NCBI GenBank assembly: GCA_034721855.1
Contig: JAYENB010000254.1
Coordinates: 1-10,031, forward strand
DNA length: 10,031 nt
Source: JAQIBY01 sp034721855
Lineage (GTDB): Bacteria > Bacteroidota > Bacteroidia > Bacteroidales > ML635J-15
Reading direction: 5' to 3'
The translations under genes and the position numbers were made by a program. How positions within the stretch are numbered: the first letter of the stretch is position 1; each line of letters begins with the position of its first letter. Positions 1-5,762 of this stretch are shown here, piece after piece. The notes beneath the pieces were generated by a model, which was given only the letters and a program-made list of their open reading frames with translations, did not search any database and had not been told where the DNA came from.

Positions 1-33
1 AATTTCAAAATTTATTATTACTTTCGTGCTGAT

Positions 34-627
34 ATGGTTGCTATTCTTCTATCTTCGAAACGACTGGACAGACCAGATGAGTCATTGGTAAATTTGTATC
101 GTGAGACCAATGACAAATCCCTGATAGGGGAGTTGTTTAACCGGCATTCAGGTTTTGTGCTTGCCATTTGCATGAAATACATGAAAAACAAATCCGAAGC
201 GGAAGAAACCACATTGGTTATTTTTGAATCTTTGTTTAAAAAATTAAAACAGCATAAAGTAGAATATTTCAAAACATGGTTGTATTCTGTAGTTAGAAAC
301 ACATGTCTGGAACTGTTGCGTAAAGATCAGTCCCGGATGAAACGAGAATCAGAATATCAAAAAAACGAAGCTGTGTTTATGGAATCTGTGCCTGAATATC
401 ATCAAAAGGAAGAGAATGAATTAAAACAAAACGAAGATAAGGCATTGGAAGAAGCTTTGAATAGCTTGGGAGAGGAACAAAAAAAATGCCTTGAATGGTT
501 TTATATGAAAGGACTAACCTATGCTGAGATTGAAAAAGAAACCGGGTATTCATTGAAAAAAGTCAAAAGTTATCTTCAAAACGGGAAACGGAATTTAAAG
601 ATAAAACTGGAAAAAAAACATGAGTAA
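34..627 (+). CDS. ECF-type RNA polymerase sigma factor
   Basis: A 197-residue protein with the two-domain layout of extracytoplasmic-function sigma factors. A sigma-2-like region spans about residues 32-98: FNRHSGFVLAICMKYM, then an acidic helix, then FKTWLYSVVRNTCLELLRK. A charged linker covers about 99-135. A sigma-4-like helix-turn-helix covers about 138-192 (LNSLGEEQKKCLEWFYMKG, LTYAEIEKETGYSLKKVKSYL). Family knowledge says such proteins bind core RNA polymerase and direct it to a small regulon. The ATG at 34 is the first in frame with only 33 bases of upstream sequence, so a start outside the window cannot be fully excluded, but the length is normal. Its stop overlaps the start of the anti-sigma gene by 8 bp (620-627), which suggests translational coupling and a shared operon. 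The target regulon is not visible. Confidence 0.88.
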   Translation: MVAILLSSKRLDRPDESLVNLYRETNDKSLIGELFNRHSGFVLAICMKYMKNKSEAEETTLVIFESLFKKLKQHKVEYFKTWLYSVVRNTCLELLRKDQSRMKRESEYQKNEAVFMESVPEYHQKEENELKQNEDKALEEALNSLGEEQKKCLEWFYMKGLTYAEIEKETGYSLKKVKSYLQNGKRNLKIKLEKKHE

Positions 628-1819
628 GAAATATATACATAGCTTTTTTGACCATACCGAACATCCTGACGAGTCAACCCTCTGGCTGTATTCACAAGGT
701 GAGTTAACACGGAAAGATATGCACCGCGTGGAGCAGCATCTTATTGATTGTCCCATGTGCAGCGATGTTGTTGACGGATTCAGCATGTATGAGTCAGAAA
801 GCAGCCTGAATGCTTCCAAAAACCGGGCATCCCTCATGTTTGAACAGGCTCTGAGTAAACGTAAAAAAAGGAAAATACTTTATTTATCCATGGTAGCTGT
901 TTTTGTCGTGGTTGCAGTTAGTGCTGTTGTGTTGGTGTATGATTTTTCGGATAAAAGCACGCAGAAAAATTCTAAGCTAGCTAAATATATCCCCCGGGAA
1001 GACAGCGGGAAACTATTTGGAGAGGATGGATTTATTATTAAAAAAGATACCGGCATTGGTAATATAGCATTGAATAGGCAAAAAGAGGAAAAACCCTCAT
1101 TGAAACCGGAAAAAAAAGAAACAACAGCTATGTTAGATGAAGAATTGGTTGACGCAGAACAGGAAACTGAAGAATCAGAACCAGTTATTAAAGAACTGAA
1201 TGTTCCGGATGACAGGACAAATGAAAAAGAAATTGATACAGCCGACATGTCCCTTGGCACCATTGCTGAAGATCACCAGCAAGACAGCATGGTGATTGCT
1301 GGCATTGTCAGGGCTTCGGAAAGCCATGCGAAAGATGCGGCTTTTGCTGAAATGGAAGTTAAAGAGGAAACTGTCCATCTGGCAAATAGGACAGAGTTGG
1401 ATTTTGAATCAGATGAGGGTATCAGGCAGGATGAAAATTCAGACCTTGATATTATGGCTGAGCAAGATGACAGGTCTTCGCGAAAGGGACAAAAATCATC
1501 TGAAACGGTTGTTTCTAAAGCATCAGTTGATGCTTTACAAATGTCAGATTCAAAAGTGCTTGAAGAAAATCCTTTGTATCAGCAAGGGGTAGAAGCCAAA
1601 AATGCTGGAAAATTGAGCAAGGCAATCCGTCTTTTTTCACGTGTTCCCAAGGGAGATTCATCTTACTGGAATGCCCAGTGGCAAATTGCTACTATTCATA
1701 GGACAAAGGGAGATACTGTTAAGGCAGTGAAGGTTTATTCCATTTTGAAAGATACGTCTAACCCGCATCAATATTCAGCCAGATTTTTCTATGATTTGCT
1801 TAACACGGAAGATCAGTAA
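620..1819 (+). CDS. Membrane anti-sigma factor with zinc-finger motif and TPR-like C-terminus
   Basis: A 399-residue protein that should hold the upstream sigma factor at the inner membrane. The N-terminal cytoplasmic part carries the zinc-binding anti-sigma signature H-x3-C-x2-C (His40, Cys44, Cys47, in EQHLIDCPMC). A basic stretch (KRKKRK, residues 80-85) precedes one hydrophobic helix at about 86-108, giving an N-in, C-out topology. Residues about 110-315 form a low-complexity, Glu/Asp-rich periplasmic linker. Residues about 317-395 look like one or two TPR-type helix pairs (NPLYQQGVEAKNAGKLSKAI, then YWNAQWQIATIHRTKGDTVKA), which could act as a sensor or protein-binding module. The 8-bp overlap with the sigma gene supports a functional pair. 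The zinc motif and the membrane helix are seen directly; sigma sequestration is inferred from the family and the context; the signal sensed is unknown. Confidence 0.82.
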   Translation: MSKKYIHSFFDHTEHPDESTLWLYSQGELTRKDMHRVEQHLIDCPMCSDVVDGFSMYESESSLNASKNRASLMFEQALSKRKKRKILYLSMVAVFVVVAVSAVVLVYDFSDKSTQKNSKLAKYIPREDSGKLFGEDGFIIKKDTGIGNIALNRQKEEKPSLKPEKKETTAMLDEELVDAEQETEESEPVIKELNVPDDRTNEKEIDTADMSLGTIAEDHQQDSMVIAGIVRASESHAKDAAFAEMEVKEETVHLANRTELDFESDEGIRQDENSDLDIMAEQDDRSSRKGQKSSETVVSKASVDALQMSDSKVLEENPLYQQGVEAKNAGKLSKAIRLFSRVPKGDSSYWNAQWQIATIHRTKGDTVKAVKVYSILKDTSNPHQYSARFFYDLLNTEDQ

Positions 1820-2436
1820 TTTTTCGGAATTGTTTTGAACTGGTATTGACGGTTTGTCAATTCGGCCAATACGGAAGGCAGACAGCTCAATACATTGTGA
1901 GAGGCTTTCAATGAATCGTGAAATACAATGACTGATCCGGAATGAACATGATTCACAACATTTTTGTAACATGTGGCAGGTTTAATTGAAGCATTGTAAT
2001 CAAAACTGAGAATTTCCCACATAACGATGGTGTATTTTTTTTCCAGCTTTTTGGCCTGACGGTGCCTGATGCGACCATAGGGAGGCCTGAACAAGGTGCT
2101 CTTCAGAACATTGTCAGCAAGGTTAACATCATCCAGGTATTTTTTTATGTTTGTTCTGTATCCTTTAATGTGACTGTACGAATGATTCCCGATGCGATGT
2201 CCTTTTGCCCTGATGAGGTTAATCAGTTCGGGATAATGCTCAGCGTTACGCCCCAGGCAGAAGAAAGTAGCTTTTGCCTTAAAATCATCCAGTATGCTTA
2301 ACACTTTTTCGGTAACTCCCGCAGTGGGACCGTCATCAAAAGTCAGATATAGTGTTTTATCCCCGTTGGATGGAACGCTCCAAAGGTGCTTTTGCCATGG
2401 GGTATGCTGGATAAATACGGGAATTTTACTGAACAT
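1813..2436 (-). CDS. Polysaccharide deacetylase (NodB / carbohydrate esterase 4 family)
   Basis: A 207-residue NodB-homology protein that spans nearly the whole family domain. The five family motifs appear in order: TFDDGP (metal-binding and catalytic Asp), HSYSH (metal-binding histidines), RPPYG, the Trp/Asp motif MWEILSFDYN, and IVFHDS. Family members remove N- or O-acetyl groups from peptidoglycan, chitin oligomers or other glycans; the substrate here cannot be told. No convincing signal peptide or membrane helix is seen. I chose the ATG at 2436 rather than the longer TTG start at 2463 because a -7 box (TAccTTTG, minus strand) occupies 2461-2468 and would overlap the TTG. The N-terminus then reads MFSKIPVFIQHTPWQKHLW, like other short Bacteroidota members. 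The gene converges on the anti-sigma gene, and the stop codons overlap within 1813-1819, leaving no room for a terminator between them. Confidence 0.88.
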   Translation of the reverse strand: MFSKIPVFIQHTPWQKHLWSVPSNGDKTLYLTFDDGPTAGVTEKVLSILDDFKAKATFFCLGRNAEHYPELINLIRAKGHRIGNHSYSHIKGYRTNIKKYLDDVNLADNVLKSTLFRPPYGRIRHRQAKKLEKKYTIVMWEILSFDYNASIKPATCYKNVVNHVHSGSVIVFHDSLKASHNVLSCLPSVLAELTNRQYQFKTIPKNY

Positions 2437-2460
2437 AAAAATCCATAATAATTTACATTT

Positions 2461-2468
2461 CAAAGGTA
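2461..2468 (-). promoter_or_regulatory. Bacteroidota -7 promoter box for the deacetylase gene
   Basis: On the minus strand this reads TACCTTTG, an exact match to the Bacteroidota -7 consensus TAnnTTTG. A TTTG lies about 22 bases further upstream and could be the -33 element. Transcription would begin near 2454, about 18 bases before the ATG at 2436. This box decides the start choice for the deacetylase. Confidence 0.5.
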
Positions 2469-2580
2469 ATGGATTTCAAAAACTATGCCTCAAAAAATCT
2501 TAATATTAGCTTAATATGGCTTATGAATGATTATTAATACAGTTTTTCATGATCATCCGGGCAAATGAAAATAAAAAACG

Positions 2581-2588
2581 TATTTTTG
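2581..2588 (+). promoter_or_regulatory. Possible -7 box reading toward sufB
   Basis: The plus strand reads TATTTTTG, matching TAnnTTTG, but in very AT-rich sequence and without a clear -33 TTTG at the right distance. If used, the sufB transcript would have a leader of about 265 bases containing the dispersed repeat at 2644-2792. A weaker candidate closer to sufB is TACTTGTG at 2822-2829, with one mismatch. Confidence 0.25.
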
Positions 2589-2643
2589 TATTTGTAACTA
2601 ATGAGTGTAAATAAGAAAATAAATGAATATAAACAAAAGTAAC

Positions 2644-2792
2644 TTCTCACCGCAGAGACGCAAAGATACGATAGCACGAAAGCACGATTGCATGATAGCA
2701 CGATTGCATACTTTCATGCTGTCGTTACATCGCCCTATCGTGCCTTCTCGCTATCGTCATTTCTCAGCGTCTCAGAGTCTTTGCGGTAACAG
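2644..2792 (-). repeat. Dispersed non-coding repeat element, copy 1 (about 150 bp)
   Basis: A non-coding element upstream of sufB with degenerate inverted ends: TCACCGCAGAGACGCAAAGA on the left, and on the right a segment ending TCTTTGCGGTAACAG. The interior is rich in short words built on GCACGAT and CTATCGTG. Read on the minus strand it matches copy 2 at 7959-8189. They share CTGTTACCGC at one end, a 16/16 identical block (2728-2743 against 8000-8015), a 13/13 identical block (2713-2725 against 8026-8038), and a TTTGCG...GCGGTGAG end. Open frames across it (for example 2623-2835) are not credible genes. It most resembles a short MITE-like or palindromic intergenic repeat family; no transposase is present. 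Confidence 0.8.
2681..2712 (+). repeat. Tandem 16-bp repeat inside dispersed element copy 1
   Basis: Two head-to-tail units, AGCACGATTGCATGAT (2681-2696) and AGCACGATTGCATACT (2697-2712), match at 14 of 16 positions. A related partial word, ATAGCACGAA, comes just before. The internal duplication suggests the element grows or shrinks by slippage or unequal recombination. Confidence 0.8.
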
Positions 2793-2860
2793 GCGGTTAC
2801 AATTATATGCGTCTGAATGGTTACTTGTGTTTTAAGAAACAGTATAAACAGCTTTGAAAC

Positions 2861-4315
2861 ATGAATGATAAGGCAAAGCAAAATAAAGTAATCCGTGATG
2901 TTACGGAAAATGAATACAAATACGGATTCACCACAAAAGTTAGTCAGGATATCATTCCCAAAGGGCTGAATGAAGATGTTGTGAGAACAATTTCTGAAAA
3001 AAAACAGGAACCCGAATGGATGCTTGGTTTTAGACTTAAGGCTTACCGTAAGTGGAAAACGATGAAAATGCCGGACTGGGCACACCTCAATATTCCGGAA
3101 ATAGATTACCAGAACATTGTGTATTATGCCGGCTATAAGAAAAAAGAAACCACTTCTTCACTAAATGATGTTGACCCTGAAATACGTGACACCTTCAATA
3201 AGCTTGGTATCCCGCTTGAAGAACAAAAACAATTAACAGGCATTGCCGTGGATGCCGTGATGGATTCATCATCAGTCAAAACCACATTTCAGGAAAAACT
3301 GGCCGAACAAGGCATCATTTTTTGTGCTTTCAGCGAAGCGGTACAAAAGCACCCTGACCTGGTGAAAAAATACATGGGCAGCGTGGTCCCGACTGGTGAT
3401 AATTATTTTGCAGCCCTGAATTCTGCGGTTTTCAGCGACGGGTCTTTTTGCTATATCCCCAAAGGCGTACGTGCTCCCATGGAATTATCAACCTATTTCA
3501 GGATAAACGCTGCCAACACAGGTCAATTTGAACGTACCCTGATCGTAGCTGAAGAAGGATCTTACGTATCTTACCTCGAAGGCTGTACCGCACCTCAGCG
3601 TGATGAAAATCAACTGCACGCAGCCATTGTGGAAATCATTGCCAAAGACGATGCAGAAGTTAAATACTCGACCGTACAAAACTGGTATCCCGGAAATAAA
3701 GAGGGCAAAGGCGGCATTTACAATTTTGTTACCAAACGGGGTTTATGCGAAGGCGCAAATTCAAAAATCAATTGGGCACAGGTAGAAACCGGATCAGCCA
3801 TTACATGGAAATACCCGTCAACCATACTGAAAGGTGACAATTCGGTTTCTGAATTTTATAGTGTGGCTGTCACCAATAATCATCAGCAGGCAGATACCGG
3901 CACAAAAATGATACATCTTGGTAAAAACACACGCAGTACCATAATTTCCAAAGGCATATCAGCAGGATTCAGTCAAAATTCATACCGGGGGATTGTGAGT
4001 GTCTCAAAAAACGCCAAAAATGCACGTAACTTCTCGCAATGTGACAGCCTGTTGCTTGGCGACAAATGCGGAGCCCATACCTTTCCGTATATTCATTCCG
4101 ATAACGATACGGCTGTGCTGGAACACGAAGCAACCACATCAAAAATAAGTGAAGACCAGATTTTTTATTGCAAACAGCGCGGTATTTCCGAAGAAGATGC
4201 CATCGGGCTTATTGTTAATGGCTATGCCAAAGAAGTAATCAATAAATTGCCCATGGAATTTGCCGTGGAAGCTCAGAAATTATTGCAGATCACATTGGAA
4301 GGATCTGTTGGCTAA
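2861..4315 (+). CDS. sufB: SufB, Fe-S cluster scaffold subunit of SufBC2D
   Basis: A full-length 484-residue SufB. In the cytoplasm SufB, SufD and two SufC form the complex on which Fe-S clusters are built. Diagnostic segments are NYFAALNSAVFSDGSFCYIP (about 181-200), YLEGCTAPQRDENQLHAA (about 238-255, Cys242 in the EGCTAP motif), the C-terminal core NFSQCDSLLLGDKCGAHTFP (about 390-409, Cys394) and YCKQRGISEEDAI. The two conserved cysteine motifs correspond to those tied to cluster assembly in well-studied SufB proteins. The ATG at 2861 gives the family's usual length and N-terminus. The gene normally sits immediately before sufC, but here sufC begins about 1.4 kb later, beyond a toxin-antitoxin module, repeats and an assembly gap. 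The frame is intact, with no frameshift. Confidence 0.96.
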   Translation: MNDKAKQNKVIRDVTENEYKYGFTTKVSQDIIPKGLNEDVVRTISEKKQEPEWMLGFRLKAYRKWKTMKMPDWAHLNIPEIDYQNIVYYAGYKKKETTSSLNDVDPEIRDTFNKLGIPLEEQKQLTGIAVDAVMDSSSVKTTFQEKLAEQGIIFCAFSEAVQKHPDLVKKYMGSVVPTGDNYFAALNSAVFSDGSFCYIPKGVRAPMELSTYFRINAANTGQFERTLIVAEEGSYVSYLEGCTAPQRDENQLHAAIVEIIAKDDAEVKYSTVQNWYPGNKEGKGGIYNFVTKRGLCEGANSKINWAQVETGSAITWKYPSTILKGDNSVSEFYSVAVTNNHQQADTGTKMIHLGKNTRSTIISKGISAGFSQNSYRGIVSVSKNAKNARNFSQCDSLLLGDKCGAHTFPYIHSDNDTAVLEHEATTSKISEDQIFYCKQRGISEEDAIGLIVNGYAKEVINKLPMEFAVEAQKLLQITLEGSVG

Positions 4316-4350
4316 TGAATATACTTTTATTATTAGTCATTTATCCATCT

Positions 4351-4478
4351 CAACAACGGCTGCGGCTAAAAACTGGTGGGCGTTCACGATATTTCATTTT
4401 AAAGTTGTAAATTCTCTTTATCATTCTCATATTCATTTATTTACATTATATCGCCCACTTGTTTTTGAGCCGTTGTTG
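4351..4478 (-). repeat. Long imperfect inverted repeat, attC-like, at the 3' end of the PIN toxin module
   Basis: The left arm 4351-4382 starts CAACAACGGCT and ends GTGGGCG. The right arm 4452-4478 starts CGCCCAC and ends AGCCGTTGTTG. Pairing is 11 bp (4351-4361 with 4468-4478), then a bulge of six bases against one, then AAAAAC with GTTTTT, one mismatch and a G-T pair, then GTGGGCG with CGCCCAC (7 bp), closing a loop of 69 bases. On the minus strand it begins 11 bases after the toxin stop, the position of an attC site in an integron cassette. Its ends read ACACAAC and GTTGAGA, each 6/7 to the attC boxes RYYYAAC and GTTRRRY. The overall size of about 130 bp fits large attC sites. No integrase is visible, so the structure is certain but the identity is only a hypothesis. 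Confidence 0.6.
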
Positions 4479-4489
4479 TGTGTTCGTGC

Positions 4490-4942
4490 CTATGTTAAAA
4501 TCTTTTCAAATTCGTTGTAGTCAATTATCTCAGTCTTTTCAAATTGGCCAATATCCAATAAATCTTTATCTCCAGTGACCAAATAATCAACTTTCCCATC
4601 TTTTGCTAATGATAGCAAGAAATTATCCTTGTCATCACGGCATAGATGAATTTTAGATTTTATATTCATTGTGATTCCAATTATTTTCAGAAAAGCAATG
4701 AATTCAATTACTTTATTTTCAGGAAAATATTTGCTGATTTTAGGTCTCTTGGTTACGATCTCAATCTCTTCAAGAATCTGATCTGAAATCACTATAATTA
4801 CATGATTTTCCGTAATCAATCTTTGAAGGTTTTTAAGTCTTTTCCCGATTAAAAAGCTAATCCAAAGATAGGTGTCAACTACAACTCTAATCGGTTTTCT
4901 TTTTTTTATATATGCCTTTTCTGACAGCTTCAACTTCCTCAT
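4490..4942 (-). CDS. PIN-domain toxin of a type II toxin-antitoxin system
   Basis: A 150-residue PIN-family protein (COG1569-like, VapC superfamily), expected to be an Mg2+-dependent ribonuclease neutralised by the upstream antitoxin. Candidate acidic residues are Asp23 (RVVVDTYLWISFLIG), Glu58/Glu59 (SDQILEEIE), Asp103/Asp104/Asp106 (CRDDKDNFLLSLA) and Asp125/Asp127 (VTGDKDLLD). The usual DTN motif reads DTY here. The ATG at 4942 lies 56 bp inside the antitoxin gene. It has a GGAGG nine bases upstream (4952-4956), but related toxins usually begin just before the first Asp motif, so a later non-ATG start is possible. The gene is antisense to sufB and sufC. Its 3' end abuts the attC-like inverted repeat. 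The frame is intact. Confidence 0.85.
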   Translation of the reverse strand: MRKLKLSEKAYIKKRKPIRVVVDTYLWISFLIGKRLKNLQRLITENHVIIVISDQILEEIEIVTKRPKISKYFPENKVIEFIAFLKIIGITMNIKSKIHLCRDDKDNFLLSLAKDGKVDYLVTGDKDLLDIGQFEKTEIIDYNEFEKILT

Positions 4943-5123
4943 TTATAGTTTCCTCCGACAATTCATCTGTTTGAAATGCCGTCAGTAATTCCGCAAGTTT
5001 ATTTCCCTTGACTTCTTTCTCCAACTCCCTTGTTAGCTTAATCTTCTCATTTATCGGAAGTTGTCTGACTAAGTCTAGAATTTGTCTGAAGTCCAGATAA
5101 AGATTGAATGCACCTGTTTTCAT
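4887..5123 (-). CDS. Antitoxin partner of the PIN toxin
   Basis: A 78-residue, charged, helical protein immediately upstream of the toxin and overlapping it by 56 bp, the standard antitoxin-first order. The sequence LDLVRQLPINEKIKLTRELE, followed by a Leu/Glu-rich segment and a lysine-rich tail, resembles small antitoxins that accompany PIN toxins in Bacteroidota and cyanobacteria. The C-terminal half would wrap the toxin; I see no clear DNA-binding fold, although such antitoxins often autoregulate. I start it at the ATG at 5123 (MKTGAFNLYL). The longer frame begins at a TTG at 5144 that overlaps a -7 promoter box at 5142-5149 and so is unlikely to be translated. Assignment rests on size, position and sequence character. 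Confidence 0.78.
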   Translation of the reverse strand: MKTGAFNLYLDFRQILDLVRQLPINEKIKLTRELEKEVKGNKLAELLTAFQTDELSEETINEEVEAVRKGIYKKKKTD

Positions 5124-5141
5124 AATTTTTCTTCTTTTGTA

Positions 5142-5149
5142 CAAAGATA
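5142..5149 (-). promoter_or_regulatory. Bacteroidota -7 promoter box for the toxin-antitoxin module
   Basis: On the minus strand this reads TATCTTTG, an exact TAnnTTTG match. Transcription would start near 5135, about 12 bases before the antitoxin ATG. No clear -33 TTTG is seen at the expected distance. The module therefore appears to carry its own promoter, independent of suf. Confidence 0.5.
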
Positions 5150-5234
5150 ATCATATTAATCTCTTTGTGTTATATTGGCCATTATGAATTTTCATACCGA
5201 TATGTGTTCAATCCCGTCTTCGCTCTCCGTCTTC

Positions 5235-5334
5235 NNNNNNNNNNNNNNNNNNNNNNNNNNNNNNNNNNNNNNNNNNNNNNNNNNNNNNNNNNNNNNNNNN
5301 NNNNNNNNNNNNNNNNNNNNNNNNNNNNNNNNNN
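5235..5334. other. Assembly gap (100 N)
   Basis: Exactly 100 N, the usual placeholder for a gap of unknown size. It lies between the toxin-antitoxin module and a palindromic repeat cluster, so assembly probably broke in repetitive DNA. Frames that run through it are meaningless. Missing genes here, including more accessory cargo, cannot be excluded. Confidence 0.95.
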
Positions 5335-5365
5335 TTGTGCCAACGAGGGCAGAGCCAAGCCGCCG

Positions 5366-5472
5366 CCCTGAGCGGAGCCGAAGGGTTACTTGAGCTATGC
5401 CGAGTGCGCCGTATTGCGCTGCACTGAGTTTATCGAAGTGAGCGAAGCGATGTGCTGAGCTGCGTCGAAGCA
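5366..5472. repeat. Cluster of four small hairpin repeats with covarying stems
   Basis: Four units of 18-20 bases share the core TGAG...CGA but differ in the flanking bases, and the flanks always pair: CCCT/AGGG (5366-5385), ACTT/GAGT with one G-T pair (5388-5405), CACT/AGTG (5422-5440) and TGCT/AGCA (5453-5472). The segment is much richer in GC than its surroundings and sits beside the 100-N gap. It is non-coding. It resembles the widespread CTGAG...CGAAG palindromic intergenic repeats of environmental bacterial genomes; the family name and mobility mechanism cannot be given from this sequence. Confidence 0.75.
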
Positions 5473-5762
5473 TCGAAATACAGCCAAAATTATGCAAATT
5501 ACATTGAACATCAATCGGCATTATGCTTAAATATAGATTGTTAAAGAATAGCAAAATTCAAATAAATATTTTTAATATTGTAAGCTTGCCTGGCGACAGA
5601 CAGGATTGAACGCAACTTGGTATGAAATGTAGGCATAAATTATATGGTTTTTATCAGCAATTCCATAAATATCTGTTAATAATTTTTGTTTTTTCATAAT
5701 AGATAATTTTAAGGTTTATAAAAAATGTTATAATTTTATACTTTAATTAAACACAAAATACA
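5473..5762 (+). promoter_or_regulatory. AT-rich leader upstream of sufC, probable separate promoter region
   Basis: These 290 bases hold no convincing gene. They are strongly AT-rich, unlike the GC-rich repeat just before them. A weak -7-like box TACTTTAA (5739-5746) lies 16 bases before the sufC ATG. A small imperfect hairpin, CCTG...CAGG, is present at about 5589-5604. Because sufC is cut off from sufB by an opposite-strand module, it needs a promoter here or in the gap. No iron- or Fe-S-responsive operator is recognised. Confidence 0.35.

Noticed and set aside
19..26. TACTTTCG as a -7 box for the sigma factor gene
   Set aside because: It has one mismatch to the consensus, no -33 element can be assessed at the window edge, and it would imply an almost leaderless transcript. 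Too weak to call.
880..1378. Minus-strand open frames inside the anti-sigma gene
   Set aside because: They are antisense frames in low-complexity coding sequence with no domain motifs or promoter.
2461..2463. TTG start for the deacetylase
   Set aside because: It overlaps an exact -7 promoter box, and an ATG 27 bases downstream gives a normal family N-terminus.
2544..2571. Hairpin TTTTCAT...ATGAAAA between the deacetylase and sufB
   Set aside because: A 7-bp AT-rich stem with a 14-base loop is expected by chance in sequence of this composition and terminates no adjacent gene.
2681..2712. Tandem repeats as a CRISPR array
   Set aside because: There are only two adjacent units with no spacers and no cas genes; they are internal duplications of a repeat element.
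2623..2835. A 70-codon open frame on the plus strand upstream of sufB
   Set aside because: It coincides with the dispersed repeat element, its sequence is low-complexity, and the inverted copy at 7959-8189 does not preserve a frame.
4351..4478. The inverted repeat as a Rho-independent terminator for sufB or the toxin
   Set aside because: The loop is 69 bases and there is no T-run directly after either arm. It does not look like an intrinsic terminator.
5142..5144. TTG start for the antitoxin
   Set aside because: It overlaps the TATCTTTG promoter box; the ATG at 5123 fits better.
5583..5625. Possible tRNA-like 3' segment near GGATTGAACGC
   Set aside because: No cloverleaf arms or matching acceptor stem could be assembled around it.
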